Shown here piece by piece: positions 19,362-28,133 of a stretch of DNA of 41,765 nucleotides. Below the pieces are notes generated by a model that was not told the DNA's origin, did not search any database, and worked only from the letters and a program-made list of their open reading frames with translations. How positions within the stretch are numbered: the stretch's first letter is position 1; every line of letters starts with the position of its first letter. Both the position numbers and the translations under genes were made by a program. The stretch comes from Bacillus pseudomycoides. Its GTDB lineage: Bacteria > Bacillota > Bacilli > Bacillales > Bacillaceae_G. The stretch spans positions 36,319 to 78,083 of the forward strand of contig NZ_NVOY01000045.1 of the NCBI RefSeq assembly GCF_002551005.1. Reading direction: 5' to 3'.

Positions 19362-20033
19362 ATGGATATTGAAAGAGTTAATGATCATACGATGAAATTT
19401 TATATCTCGTACATTGATATAGAAGACCGCGGATTTAATCGCGAAGACATTTGGTATAATCGCGATAAAAGTGAACAATTATTTTGGGAAATGATGGATG
19501 AAGCGCGTGACCATGATGACTTTTTTATAGATGGGCCGCTTTGGATTCAAGTGCAGGCGCTTGAAAAGGGAATTGAGGTACTTGTAACGAAAGCACAGCT
19601 TTCGAAAGATGGACAAAAATTAGAATTACCAATTGGCCTTGATAAGATAATCGATATTCCTTTAGATGAACGAATTGAATCGTTATTTGAGCAGGAATTA
19701 GAAGTAGAAGCAGGAGCAATTTTTAATGAAGATGGTACATTCGGTTTTTTAATTAAATTTGACGACTTTGAGCATGTGATTTCATTAAGTCATCGACTTA
19801 TATTTGAAGAGATAAAAGATGAATTATATTCATTTGAAGACCGCTATTATGTATATGTCGAGTTTGATGAGGTAGTGCACGATGAAGAGGAGATTGACCG
19901 TGTTTTAAGCGTGATCTTAGAATATGGAGAGGAATCCGCTTTAACAATTCATCGTGTTCGTGAATATGGAAAGCAAGTTGTTGCTGAAAGGGCACTTGAA
20001 ACAATTCGTCATCATTTTTCTTCTGGAATGTAG
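19362..20033 (+). CDS. mecA: ClpC adaptor protein MecA
   Basis: A 223-aa cytosolic adaptor that brings substrates to ClpCP and activates ClpC; in B. subtilis it controls ComK and other targets. The N-terminal substrate-binding domain covers roughly residues 1-80 (MDIERVNDHTMKFYISYIDI), followed by an acidic linker and a C-terminal ClpC-binding domain from about residue 115, with the family FDDFEHVISLSHR and FEDRYYVYVEF segments. Length and acidic composition are typical. A leader hairpin overlaps the ribosome site. Its neighbours spx, coiA and pepF repeat the B. subtilis order. It is unrelated to the staphylococcal penicillin-binding protein called mecA. Confidence 0.95.
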   Translation: MDIERVNDHTMKFYISYIDIEDRGFNREDIWYNRDKSEQLFWEMMDEARDHDDFFIDGPLWIQVQALEKGIEVLVTKAQLSKDGQKLELPIGLDKIIDIPLDERIESLFEQELEVEAGAIFNEDGTFGFLIKFDDFEHVISLSHRLIFEEIKDELYSFEDRYYVYVEFDEVVHDEEEIDRVLSVILEYGEESALTIHRVREYGKQVVAERALETIRHHFSSGM

Positions 20034-20064
20034 GCCGATTTCCTTATAATGAAATCGGCTTTTT
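20034..20064 (+). terminator. Terminator of mecA
   Basis: GCCGATTTC pairs with GAAATCGGC across an 8-base loop, followed by T5. Confidence 0.88.
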
Positions 20065-20108
20065 AAATGTGTATATACGAACAGTGATTGTAAGTAAGGG
20101 GGTCGGAT

Positions 20109-21653
20109 ATGAAAAATACGTTGAAGCTATTGTTCTTTTTAGTTGGTTTATTTACGGTATTTATTTCGTTGCGTCTTTTTATTGATGTAACATTTTATTC
20201 AGATGTAATTGGGATTAAAGATATTTCATTTTTAGGCATTTTAAGTATTTTATTTACAATATCAGGGTTTTTAATTGGTTTTGTCATTTTTTTAGAAAAT
20301 CGTCATCCCTCGAAAACATTAACTTGGTTAATGGTGCTTGGCATTTTTCCGGTAGTTGGTTTTTTTGCATATCTTCTGTTTGGACAAAATTTTCGAAGGA
20401 AACGAATGTTTCAAAAGAAAGCGCTTTTAGACGAGCAAGCATTTTTACAATATAAAGGGCATGAATACAATCAAAATCGTATATTGAAAAAGCATGGTCA
20501 TCAAGAATTACTATTTCGTTTAGCTGATCGTCTAGGGGCATTGAATATTTCTTTCCATACAGAAACGAAAGTGTTAACAAATGGAAAAGAGACATTTGAA
20601 GCTATTTTAGGCGGATTGAAAAAGGCAAAGCATCATATTCATATGGAATATTATATTGTGCGTGATGATAAAATTGGCACAAAAATTAAGGACATCCTTA
20701 TCCAAAAAGCAAAAGAGGGTGTGGTCGTTCGATTTTTATATGATGCTGTAGGGAGTTTTAAACTCTCAAACACATATATTGAGGAATTGAACAAGGCCGG
20801 TGTTGAAATGGTCCCGTTTTTTCCTGTACGTTTTCCGATTTTAAATGACAAAATTAACTATCGAAATCACCGGAAAATTATTGTTGTTGACGGAAATGAA
20901 GGATTTGTTGGTGGTTTAAACATTGGGGACGAGTATTTAGGTGAAAATAAATATTTTGGTTTTTGGCGAGACACTCATTTGTATTTACGAGGCGAAGCAG
21001 TGCGAAGTTTACAACTTATCTTTTTACAAGATTGGTTTTATATGACGGGGGAAGCGGTATTAACTCCTGATTATTTACAGGCGGATGTTGTAAAGAAGGA
21101 AGAACAGGGCGGAGTACAGCTCGTTGCAGGCGGACCTGATAATAAGTGGGAAACGATTAAGCATTTATATTTTGCGATGATTGCCTCTGCGCGAAAATCA
21201 ATTTGGATTGCAACGCCATATTTTATTCCAGACGATGATATTTTATCGGCATTAAAAGTAGCGGCCTTAGCGGGTATTGATGTTCGCTTGTTAATGCCGA
21301 GTAAACCTGATAAGAGGACTGTATTTTATGCGTCCCGCTCTTATTTTCCAGAATTGTTAGAGGCAGGCGTTAAAATATATGAATATGAAAAAGGGTTTTT
21401 ACACAGCAAAGTTGTGATTGTGGATTCTGATTTAGCATCAATTGGCACGGCAAATATGGATATGAGAAGTTTTCATTTGAATTTTGAGGTGAATGCCTTT
21501 TTATATGATACAAACAGTATTCGCAAACTTGTGACCGATTTTGAAGAGGATTTGCAGGTGTCGAATGAAATTCATGTTGATCGCTTTAATAATCGCCGTC
21601 TTGTGATGCGAATTGTAGAATCGACGTATCGTTTATTATCTCCTTTACTTTAA
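20109..21653 (+). CDS. cls: Cardiolipin synthase
   Basis: A 514-aa membrane enzyme that joins two phosphatidylglycerol molecules into cardiolipin and glycerol. Two or three N-terminal membrane helices (residues 5-25, 38-60, 70-90) precede two phospholipase-D (HKD) motifs: NHRKIIVVDGNEGFVGG starting with His254, and HSKVVIVDSDLASIGTANMD starting with His432. Length and layout match bacterial ClsA. The start follows AAGGGGG. It stands between mecA and coiA, where B. subtilis lacks this gene, so it is an insertion relative to that order. B. cereus group genomes carry further Cls paralogues. Confidence 0.94.
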   Translation: MKNTLKLLFFLVGLFTVFISLRLFIDVTFYSDVIGIKDISFLGILSILFTISGFLIGFVIFLENRHPSKTLTWLMVLGIFPVVGFFAYLLFGQNFRRKRMFQKKALLDEQAFLQYKGHEYNQNRILKKHGHQELLFRLADRLGALNISFHTETKVLTNGKETFEAILGGLKKAKHHIHMEYYIVRDDKIGTKIKDILIQKAKEGVVVRFLYDAVGSFKLSNTYIEELNKAGVEMVPFFPVRFPILNDKINYRNHRKIIVVDGNEGFVGGLNIGDEYLGENKYFGFWRDTHLYLRGEAVRSLQLIFLQDWFYMTGEAVLTPDYLQADVVKKEEQGGVQLVAGGPDNKWETIKHLYFAMIASARKSIWIATPYFIPDDDILSALKVAALAGIDVRLLMPSKPDKRTVFYASRSYFPELLEAGVKIYEYEKGFLHSKVVIVDSDLASIGTANMDMRSFHLNFEVNAFLYDTNSIRKLVTDFEEDLQVSNEIHVDRFNNRRLVMRIVESTYRLLSPLL

Positions 21654-21682
21654 AAGGCTCATGGGAATGGGTCTTTTTTTGT
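21653..21682 (+). terminator. Weak terminator of cls
   Basis: AGGCTCAT and ATGGGTCT pair with two G-T wobbles across GGGA, followed by T7. The bcr1-like repeat starts directly after it. Confidence 0.65.
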
Positions 21683-21806
21683 ATCCCGCTACTTTAGGGT
21701 AGTATCTTCTAGTGTCTCAAGACGAAAAAACTGCCCGTAAGAGCTCGATTGGTGAGAGCTTTCCTTCAGTAGGAAAAGACGCCTACTGAAGGAAGTTTCA
21801 CTTTAT
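21680..21806 (+). repeat. bcr1-like repeat, shortened
   Basis: About 127 bp: TATCCCGCTACTTTAGGGTA at the 5' end, CTGCCCGTAAGAGCTCGATT in the middle, a hairpin of CCTTCAGTAGG with CCTACTGAAGG, and TTTCACTTTAT at 21796-21806. Relative to the 17076 copy it lacks part of the segment between the 5' stem and CTGCCCG. The hairpin arms differ in sequence from the other copies but keep pairing. Confidence 0.68.
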
Positions 21807-21865
21807 CTGAGCAGGAACCCGCCCGTCGTTGTCGAATAGTCCATACGGAAGAAAGGAGTGATTTT

Positions 21866-23107
21866 ATGTTTGTTGCAAAGAGAGAAAATGGAGAAGAAAT
21901 TCATCTTCTTCATGGATGGAAGGAAAAGCAGCTTATGATATTAAGGAAGAATGAGCGCTTTTTCTGTCCCATTTGTCACTTCGAAGTACAGCTGAAATTA
22001 GGAAAACAAAAACAGTGGCATTTTGCCCATAAGAAATCACATAGTTGTAAAGTTGAATTTGAAAATGAATCGGCGTATCACTTGCGAGGGAAAGAGCAGT
22101 TATACAGATGGTTTCAGTCACAAGGTTGTTCGGTAAACATAGAGCACTATTTACCAGCGATTCAGCAGCGGCCTGATTTGTATGTAGCAATTGGTAATCG
22201 GCAAATTGCGATTGAATATCAATGCTCAACTTTATCAGCAGAGCAATTGTTAAAACGAACGGAAGGGTATTGGAAAGAAGGGATTCAAATATTATGGATT
22301 TTAGGAGGGAATCAATTCAAACGTCATGGATCATATTGGGTGTCGCTGTCCTCTTTTCATTCCTGCTGTGTGCAATATCACCCCAATTCATATCTCCTCT
22401 ATTTTTGCCCCGATGCAAAAGCTTTTTTTAAATGTAATCTTCTTTTACCTTTTTCCTCGTCTATTATTTTTTCACATGCAATTTATTTTCCTCTTCATAT
22501 CTCTACATTCAAAAACATTCTTTCAACATCACCGATCTCCATTGAACGTTTAGAAAAAGAGTGGCTGAATAAAAAACAGCACTTCCGGGCAAATAGTATT
22601 CATATGTGGAAGCGGAGTAAGCGTTCTTTTTTAGAGCTTCTTTATGAGCATCACATATCGCCCTCTTGTTTTCCTGCTGAAATAGGTGTTCCGTTACCAT
22701 CGCTTTTAGCATTTCGTACCCATTCTTTCATATGGCAAGCTTATATTTTAATTGAACTAATAGGAAAGTATGCGGTAGGAGAATATTTTTCATTGCATAC
22801 TGTTTTTCAGTATGTTGAGCGACATCGGGGGATTCGGAAACGCTTGCTGCCATATTTCCCGCAAATATTTTGGCAGCAAGCAGTGAGAGAATATATGCAA
22901 TTTTTATGTATAATTGGGGAAATTGAGCAAGTAGATGTATACAAATATCGAAAAATACGTTGTTTTATTATTCCTAAAACAGAAGAAGAAGTGCAGAAAT
23001 TTGATCGTTTATTTTTAACGGAAGCCCTTAGACTAATGGAAGCAAAGTACAACATGAGTGAAGGGAAAACGGATATAATAGAAAGGTACCCAGAAGGAAT
23101 TACATAA
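21866..23107 (+). CDS. coiA: Competence protein CoiA-like
   Basis: A 413-aa protein of the CoiA family, which supports transformation and recombination of incoming DNA. The N-terminus carries a zinc-ribbon-like set (FFCPICHFEV, HFAHKKSHSC). It is followed by a nuclease-like core with RPDLYV and AIEYQCSTLS, matching the D...ExQ pattern of PD-(D/E)xK folds, near residues 100-125. The C-terminal part is less conserved. The start ATG follows AAAGGAG. coiA precedes pepF as in B. subtilis. Most B. cereus group strains are not known to be naturally competent under ordinary conditions, so its activity here is open. Confidence 0.9.
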   Translation: MFVAKRENGEEIHLLHGWKEKQLMILRKNERFFCPICHFEVQLKLGKQKQWHFAHKKSHSCKVEFENESAYHLRGKEQLYRWFQSQGCSVNIEHYLPAIQQRPDLYVAIGNRQIAIEYQCSTLSAEQLLKRTEGYWKEGIQILWILGGNQFKRHGSYWVSLSSFHSCCVQYHPNSYLLYFCPDAKAFFKCNLLLPFSSSIIFSHAIYFPLHISTFKNILSTSPISIERLEKEWLNKKQHFRANSIHMWKRSKRSFLELLYEHHISPSCFPAEIGVPLPSLLAFRTHSFIWQAYILIELIGKYAVGEYFSLHTVFQYVERHRGIRKRLLPYFPQIFWQQAVREYMQFLCIIGEIEQVDVYKYRKIRCFIIPKTEEEVQKFDRLFLTEALRLMEAKYNMSEGKTDIIERYPEGIT

Positions 23108-23153
23108 GAAGAATCGAATTGTACTAGGAGATAGGAATAAGGAGGGTTTACAA

Positions 23154-24980
23154 ATGACTGAACCAAAAACAGTAAAAGCACTGCCAGCGCGTAGTGAAAT
23201 TGAAGTAGATAATACGTGGCGCTTAGAAGATATTTTCCAAACAGATGCAGAGTGGGAAGCGGAATTTCAGGCGGTGAAAGAACTATTACCAAAGCTGACG
23301 GAATTTAAGGGGAAACTTGGAGAATCAGCAAATACATTGTTAGAGGCACTGCAATATGAAGATGAAATATCAATGCGTCTTGGTAAACTGTATACATACG
23401 CACATATGCGCTATGACCAAGATACAACAAATTCATCTTATCAAGCGTTAAATGACCGTGCGACAAGTTTGTATTCGCAAGTATCAAGTAATATGGCGTA
23501 CATTGTGCCAGAAATTTTAACAATTGCAGAAGAGACAGTGCAATCATTTCTACAAGAAAATAAAGAACTAAAGGTATACGAGCATGCATTAGAAGAAATT
23601 ACGCGTCAGCGTCCTCACGTATTATCAGAGGCAGAAGAAGCGTTATTAGCGCAAGCTTCTGAGGTTATGAGTGCATCTAGTAATACATTTGGTATTCTAA
23701 ATAACGCAGACTTGAAGTTCCCATCTATTCAAGATGAAAATGGGGAAGAGGTTGAAGTGACGCATGGACGTTATATTCAATTTTTAGAAAGTGATGATCC
23801 TCGTGTTCGTCATGATGCGTTCCATGCAGTTTATGAAACTTATGGAAAGTATAAGAATACATTTGCGAGCACATTAAATGGTGCGGTTAAACGAAATAAT
23901 TTTTATGCGAACGTTCGTAAATATGATTCTGCTCGCCAAGCGGCGCTGAGCAATAATAATATTCCAGAGTCTGTATATGATCAGCTTGTGGAAACAGTAA
24001 ATGAAAACTTACATTTATTACATCGTTACATTGATATTCGAAAGCGAGCACTCGGATTAGATGAATTGCACATGTATGATTTATACACACCGCTCGTACC
24101 AGAAGTGAAAATGAACGTCACATATAAAGAAGCGCAAGATATGCTTTTACAATCATTAGATGTACTTGGAGACGAGTATGTTGAGATTTTAAAAGAAGCA
24201 TATGAAAATCGTTGGGTAGATGTATATGAAAATAAAGGGAAGCGAAGTGGTGCTTATTCATCTGGTGCTTATGGAACAAATCCGTATGTATTAATGAATT
24301 GGCATGACAATGTAAATAATTTATTTACGCTGGCGCACGAGTTTGGCCATTCTGTGCATAGTTACTATACAAGAAAAACGCAGCCTTACGTGTATGGCGA
24401 TTATTCGATTTTCGTCGCGGAGGTAGCGTCTACATGTAATGAGGCACTTCTCAATGATTATTTATTAAAAACGACAGATGATAAGAAGAAGCGTCTATAC
24501 TTATTAAATCATTATTTAGAAGGGTTCCGTGGTACGGTATTCCGTCAAACAATGTTTGCTGAGTTTGAACATGTGATCCATCAAAAAGTACAAGAAGGTC
24601 ATGCAGTAACGCCAGATATGTTAACGGACATTTACTATGAGCTAAATAAAAAGTATTTTGGCGATAGCTTAGTGATTGATAAAGAAATTGGTTTAGAGTG
24701 GTCCCGTATTCCACATTTCTATTACAATTATTATGTATATCAATATGCAACGGGTTTCAGTGCAGCAACTGCTCTATCAAAACAAATTCTAGAAGAAGGT
24801 AAGCCAGCTGTAGAACGTTACATTAATGAGTTCTTAAAAGCAGGAAGCTCTGACTATCCAATTGAAGTATTGAAAAAAGCAGGTGTTGATATGACGTCAT
24901 CAGAGCCTGTCAAGGAAGCAATGCAAGTATTTGAAGAGAAATTAAATGAATTAGAAGCACTTCTATTTGAAGAGAAGTAG
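23154..24980 (+). CDS. pepF: Oligoendopeptidase F (M3B)
   Basis: A 608-aa cytosolic zinc metallopeptidase that cleaves oligopeptides, including those brought in by Opp. The active site HEFGH is at residues 395-399, with the downstream zinc-ligand glutamate in VAEVASTCNEALL, typical of M3 peptidases. Length is that of PepF. The start follows AAGGAGGG. Its distance of 46 bp from coiA suggests a shared transcript, and a strong terminator follows. In B. subtilis overexpressed PepF (YjbG) interferes with sporulation by degrading signalling peptides; that role here is only suggested. Confidence 0.96.
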   Translation: MTEPKTVKALPARSEIEVDNTWRLEDIFQTDAEWEAEFQAVKELLPKLTEFKGKLGESANTLLEALQYEDEISMRLGKLYTYAHMRYDQDTTNSSYQALNDRATSLYSQVSSNMAYIVPEILTIAEETVQSFLQENKELKVYEHALEEITRQRPHVLSEAEEALLAQASEVMSASSNTFGILNNADLKFPSIQDENGEEVEVTHGRYIQFLESDDPRVRHDAFHAVYETYGKYKNTFASTLNGAVKRNNFYANVRKYDSARQAALSNNNIPESVYDQLVETVNENLHLLHRYIDIRKRALGLDELHMYDLYTPLVPEVKMNVTYKEAQDMLLQSLDVLGDEYVEILKEAYENRWVDVYENKGKRSGAYSSGAYGTNPYVLMNWHDNVNNLFTLAHEFGHSVHSYYTRKTQPYVYGDYSIFVAEVASTCNEALLNDYLLKTTDDKKKRLYLLNHYLEGFRGTVFRQTMFAEFEHVIHQKVQEGHAVTPDMLTDIYYELNKKYFGDSLVIDKEIGLEWSRIPHFYYNYYVYQYATGFSAATALSKQILEEGKPAVERYINEFLKAGSSDYPIEVLKKAGVDMTSSEPVKEAMQVFEEKLNELEALLFEEK

Positions 24981-24982
24981 AA

Positions 24983-25018
24983 AGAAAACGAGAGTCGCAT
25001 GACTCTCGTTTTCTTTTG
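24983..25018 (+). terminator. Terminator of pepF (bidirectional)
   Basis: AAGAAAACGAGAGTC and GACTCTCGTTTTCTT form a 15-bp stem with a GCAT loop. The symmetrical ends allow use by the convergent small gene ending at 25020. Confidence 0.9.
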
Positions 25019-25019
25019 C

Positions 25020-25193
25020 TTAAAATCCTTTGAAACGCTTTTGGTTATTGAAATAAGATACAGCGAATATAATTGCTCCAAATAAAAGAGGCAGTGATAA
25101 AATAAGCGGAAACACTTGTAATAATGAGAGAACGTATAAACAAAAAAACAAAAAAATAATACAGAGGAGTAGTAAAAGATAGGATTTTTTCAA
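25020..25193 (-). CDS. 57-aa two-helix membrane peptide (TTG start)
   Basis: A short frame whose first codon is TTG at 25193, seven bases after AGGAGG, giving a 57-aa product with two hydrophobic helices (residues 4-26 and 30-47) and a basic tail (NNQKRFKGF). The excellent ribosome site is the main support, and the frame upstream of it is AT-rich and not coding-like. B. subtilis has a small gene, yizD, in the same interval between pepF and spxH; this may be its counterpart, judged only by place and size. Function unknown. Confidence 0.6.
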   Translation of the reverse strand: MKKSYLLLLLCIIFLFFCLYVLSLLQVFPLILSLPLLFGAIIFAVSYFNNQKRFKGF

Positions 25194-25406
25194 TGAAAAC
25201 CCTCCTAAAAAGACTCTTTGTATATTGTATTCCAAAATGAAAACGTTTAGAATGTGACAGAAATGTGAAATTCGACAAAAAAGGTTGTCAATTAACGTCG
25301 AATCTTGTAATATAATAAACGTGAACGAATTCACATACAAACATATACCCCTTTGTTTGAACGTGAAATTTCTCCCATCCCCTTTAATATTTTTATAAGC
25401 CGTAAA
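25194..25406. other. Intergenic region with a plus-strand promoter candidate
   Basis: A plus-strand TTGTCA (25285-25290), 17 bp, TAATAT (25308-25313) looks like a sigma-A promoter, yet no plus-strand gene follows before the palindromic terminator at 25407-25440. A short untranslated RNA is possible. An overlapping minus-strand TTGACA (25291-25286) has no good -10. Confidence 0.35.
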
Positions 25407-25440
25407 GAAAACGACCTAGTGTTTACACTAGGTCGTTTTC
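25407..25440 (-). terminator. Perfect palindromic terminator containing the spxH stop codon
   Basis: A 16-base arm, GAAAACGACCTAGTGT, repeats as its exact complement at 25425-25440 around a two-base centre (so the real loop uses the inner bases). Minus-strand reading gives GTCGTTTTC, then TTTACGGC. The spxH stop codon (TAA, 25425-25423) lies at its centre. Confidence 0.8.
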
Positions 25441-26316
25441 CTTTGTAATCCATTGCCAATAACGTTCTCGTTTTATATCAATCATGCGCACTTTCCTCTT
25501 TAATAACAGTTTTTTCATTTCTCGTTCTGCTTCGTTTTCAGAGTAATTATAAATAAAAGCAATTTCTTTTGTTGACATAAACTGAACATGCTCTAGGAAT
25601 CGTTCTAGAGGAGGAAGCGGCTGCGGCTCGATGTCTTCTTTCACAATTTCTTTTAATACTTGTACGTATACATCGTAATGATAAATACCGCCAATTTTAA
25701 TTCCTTCTTCGTTTGAATTTGCATGAAAGAACACGAGAGAAGGAATTTCTGTAATGTGCATTTCATTCGTAAATTTTAAATCACATTGAAATGCTTTTGC
25801 TGCACTTACAGAATATAAATCTTGTTTGAATTCTTCCGCATCAATTCCACTTTGCATTGCACATGTGAGCAGCGTATCTATGGTTGGTTTCGCTATATTT
25901 TCAAGTAAAATAGCCTCTTGTAGTTTTCGTAAAAATTTCGAACCTGCTTTTCGACCTTGTAATTCTGCTGCTTTAATTGCAATTGAAGTGATATACGGAG
26001 TTGATGCGCCGCCGTGCGTATATACTTTTCCGTCGCAAGAAAACCCTTGTAAACTTGTTGTTTTCTCCCACACAAATCGAATATTAGCAGGTTTATTCCA
26101 TTTGTGTGATGGGGAAATAGCCCCTTCTACTTTACCAGTAACGATGTGACGGAGTGAAAAGTATTCTCCATATTCGAGCCATAATTTAATCATTAATGGC
26201 TCAATTTCCCAACAATCTTTACAGAGTGGATCAATAAATAAATAGGCTTCTACAGACTTAGGCTCACATTTTGAAGGGGAGCTTGGTACAGTATATTTTG
26301 TTTCCTGTTTATCCAT
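25423..26316 (-). CDS. spxH: ClpXP adaptor SpxH (YjbH)
   Basis: A 297-aa cytosolic adaptor of the DsbA/thioredoxin-like superfamily that binds Spx and delivers it to ClpXP. Near the N-terminus, [14 protein letters not shown] holds a CxxC-type pair typical of YjbH; the rest is an all-helical DsbA-like insertion and a C-terminal tail ([13 protein letters not shown]). Translation is coupled to the upstream haemoglobin gene: the stop TAA and start ATG share one base. The order yjbI-yjbH, downstream of pepF, is as in B. subtilis. Disulfide stress is expected to make the adaptor aggregate and stabilise Spx (family knowledge). Confidence 0.93.
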   Translation of the reverse strand: MDKQETKYTVPSSPSKCEPKSVEAYLFIDPLCKDCWEIEPLMIKLWLEYGEYFSLRHIVTGKVEGAISPSHKWNKPANIRFVWEKTTSLQGFSCDGKVYTHGGASTPYITSIAIKAAELQGRKAGSKFLRKLQEAILLENIAKPTIDTLLTCAMQSGIDAEEFKQDLYSVSAAKAFQCDLKFTNEMHITEIPSLVFFHANSNEEGIKIGGIYHYDVYVQVLKEIVKEDIEPQPLPPLERFLEHVQFMSTKEIAFIYNYSENEAEREMKKLLLKRKVRMIDIKRERYWQWITKENDLV

Positions 26317-26711
26317 TAAGCGTCACCTGTTTCAGGAGTATTAACCATATGCTGTGCAGTTAATGTTAAACGTTCGAATACAAAGTCACGAATCGGTCCA
26401 TTTACATCAGTATCATCCATCGCTTGCTCCATACATGAGAGCCAGGCTTTTGCCCGCTTTGGTGTAATTTCGAATGGTAGATGACGAGCGCGTAGCATTG
26501 GATGACCATGCTCTTCTGTATAAAGGCTCGGTCCACCTAAATATTGCGTTAAAAATTGTTTTTGCTTCCTAGCAGTTTCTGTTAAATCGTCTGGGAAGAT
26601 GGGAGATAAGTCAGGGTGTTTACTGACATAGGAATAAAATGTATCGACTAATTTTGCAATGCCTTGTTCACCGCCAATTGCTTCAAATGGTGTCGTTGGT
26701 TGCTTGTTCAT
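26316..26711 (-). CDS. yjbI: Truncated haemoglobin, group II (YjbI)
   Basis: A 131-aa haem protein of the 2-on-2 globin family (trHbO type). Visible family features are the start of helix B ([19 protein letters not shown]), the YLGGPSLY segment, proximal His in MLRARHLPF, and the helix G tryptophan in [11 protein letters not shown]. The start ATG 26711 follows AAGGAG at 8 bases; upstream in-frame codons run into a repeat and are not coding. It is co-transcribed with spxH. In B. subtilis and Staphylococcus this globin is paired with YjbH, and a role in its redox state or protein nitration has been suggested. Confidence 0.93.
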   Translation of the reverse strand: MNKQPTTPFEAIGGEQGIAKLVDTFYSYVSKHPDLSPIFPDDLTETARKQKQFLTQYLGGPSLYTEEHGHPMLRARHLPFEITPKRAKAWLSCMEQAMDDTDVNGPIRDFVFERLTLTAQHMVNTPETGDA

Positions 26712-26743
26712 CCTTGTAACTCCTTTTTCCATCAAATATATAT

Positions 26744-26926
26744 CTATCCTCGCTATTATTTGTAGTAAGACAAAGAGATAGGCAAGAGATAATGTAAGGC
26801 TCAATTTGTGAGAGTTTTCCTTAAGTGGCAAGTGTCTCAAGATGAAAAACTGCCCGTAAGAACCCGATTGGTGAGGGTTAACCTCTTGTGAGGAAAAACG
26901 TCTCACAAGTGAAAGTTTCACTTTAT
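26744..26926 (+). repeat. bcr1-like repeat, long variant
   Basis: About 183 bp from TATCCTCGCTATTATTTGTA through AAGTGTCTCAAGATGAAAAA, CTGCCCGTAAGAACCCGATT and a hairpin (CTTGTGAG / CTCACAAG) to TTTCACTTTAT (26916-26926). It shares TGTCTCAAGA.GAAAAACTGC with the copy at 21680. It lies in the gap between yjbI and the CYTH gene, just upstream of the yjbI ribosome site, so it could affect transcription of yjbI-spxH. Confidence 0.66.
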
Positions 26927-26985
26927 TGTAGCAACGGATTGTTGTGAAGAGCAAATAAATAGCTCTCAATCAATCCTTTGCTAGT

Positions 26986-27564
26986 TTATTGTTCTTTTTG
27001 CTCTTTGGCAAGAAAAAAGCGTTGTACTTTATTTTTTGTAGGCCTAATTGGAATATTATGCTCCTTTAAGAAAGAAGAAAATGCTGCTTGTCCAGCCTGC
27101 TCGTCGCTTACTTCATATTCGATTTCATAATCATCATGCTCGTAATAAAAACTATGATCGAATACGAGTGTACCAACTTCAAATGTTGTTTCTGCTCGTT
27201 CTGTTGTTAAGCTTCCCATATACTGTAGTGAAGAAACAGGAATTTGTAGGTTTTCTAATTGCTTAGAAACGGCACCGTTGATTAATGTACTTGTTTCCAT
27301 CATTCTGTTTGCTTCTTCTTCAGTTAAAGTTTGATGTGTCTCTAACAAGCCGATTTCTGCGGGCTGTTTTAGTGTTAGCGTATATGTATTGTTTTTATAA
27401 CGAATACGAAGGGCAGCGCCGGCGTTTTTTAATGAAAATGCTGGTGTTTCGAAATAATGATTTACTTGTTTTGCAAATGTTGTAATGGAAAATGCGTGAC
27501 ATAAAGAATGGAATTCCTCTTTTGTAACTATATTTTTAAACTCAATTTCAATTTCTTGTTTCAT
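26986..27564 (-). CDS. yjbK: CYTH-domain triphosphatase-like protein (YjbK)
   Basis: A 192-aa soluble protein. The N-terminal EIEIEFK is the ExExK signature of CYTH / triphosphate tunnel metalloenzymes, followed by tunnel-lining basic and acidic strands (ALRIRYKNNTYTLTLKQP, EIEYEV). Such enzymes hydrolyse triphosphorylated substrates or cyclise ATP; the substrate is not known for YjbK. ATG 27564 follows AAAGGAGCG. It is divergent from yjbL-relQ-nadK, in the same cluster as in B. subtilis, which hints at a link with nucleotide metabolism. Confidence 0.88.
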   Translation of the reverse strand: MKQEIEIEFKNIVTKEEFHSLCHAFSITTFAKQVNHYFETPAFSLKNAGAALRIRYKNNTYTLTLKQPAEIGLLETHQTLTEEEANRMMETSTLINGAVSKQLENLQIPVSSLQYMGSLTTERAETTFEVGTLVFDHSFYYEHDDYEIEYEVSDEQAGQAAFSSFLKEHNIPIRPTKNKVQRFFLAKEQKEQ

Positions 27565-27708
27565 ATGTACGCTCCTTTTATAAAATATCTGTTACTCATT
27601 ATCGCTTTTTCCTAAATTTCAATCAATGTTTTATTTGTTTCAGTGTATGTTATGTTACAATGAAAGTGTTGATTATGACAGGAAGTATGATTATGGAGGA
27701 GTTAAAGT

Positions 27709-28080
27709 ATGCAAAATAAAATTCAAGTTAAGAGCGTAGAAAACAGAGAGAATGCTCTTATTTTTTGTGCGGAAAATACAGAGCTATGTGCAGAAGGATT
27801 AAAAGCACGCAGCCATGTACTTGTGGATTCAGATAATTTATCATTTTTATATATTTTAGAGAATGAAACTGCCTTTATTTACGTAAGCATTCCCCATACG
27901 TGTTGGGAAGAAGTAAAGCAGGCAATGAAGAGCGAAAAAATGATGTTTGTTCGTATTCAAGACGTTGAAATTGAGTTAGAACAAATGAAAGAAGAATTAG
28001 AGTATTTGATTGGAAATATTGAAGGAAATGCAAATTACGGTGAGGAACTCGTAAATGAAGTAGAAAGAGTGTTTCTGTAA
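27709..28080 (+). CDS. yjbL: YjbL-like conserved hypothetical protein
   Basis: A 123-aa acidic soluble protein with no membrane segment or motif I recognise; its C-terminal half is a long charged helix (DVEIELEQMKEELEYLIGNI). The ATG follows TGGAGGAG. It sits between the CYTH gene and relQ, the position of yjbL in B. subtilis, and the name rests on that. A -10-like TACAAT lies near 27656-27661. Function unknown. Confidence 0.7.
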   Translation: MQNKIQVKSVENRENALIFCAENTELCAEGLKARSHVLVDSDNLSFLYILENETAFIYVSIPHTCWEEVKQAMKSEKMMFVRIQDVEIELEQMKEELEYLIGNIEGNANYGEELVNEVERVFL

Positions 28081-28133
28081 AGGGATGCTTTCAGCGAGGT
28101 AAAAGAAACTGATTTGTTTTGGTGGTGGTTACA

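Noticed and set aside
22807-23292. 161-codon minus-strand open frame across the coiA-pepF junction
   Set aside because: It lies opposite two confident genes and has no motif or ribosome site.
26712-26969. N-terminal extension of the truncated haemoglobin
   Set aside because: The added residues come from the bcr1-like repeat; ATG 26711 has a good ribosome site and gives the family length.
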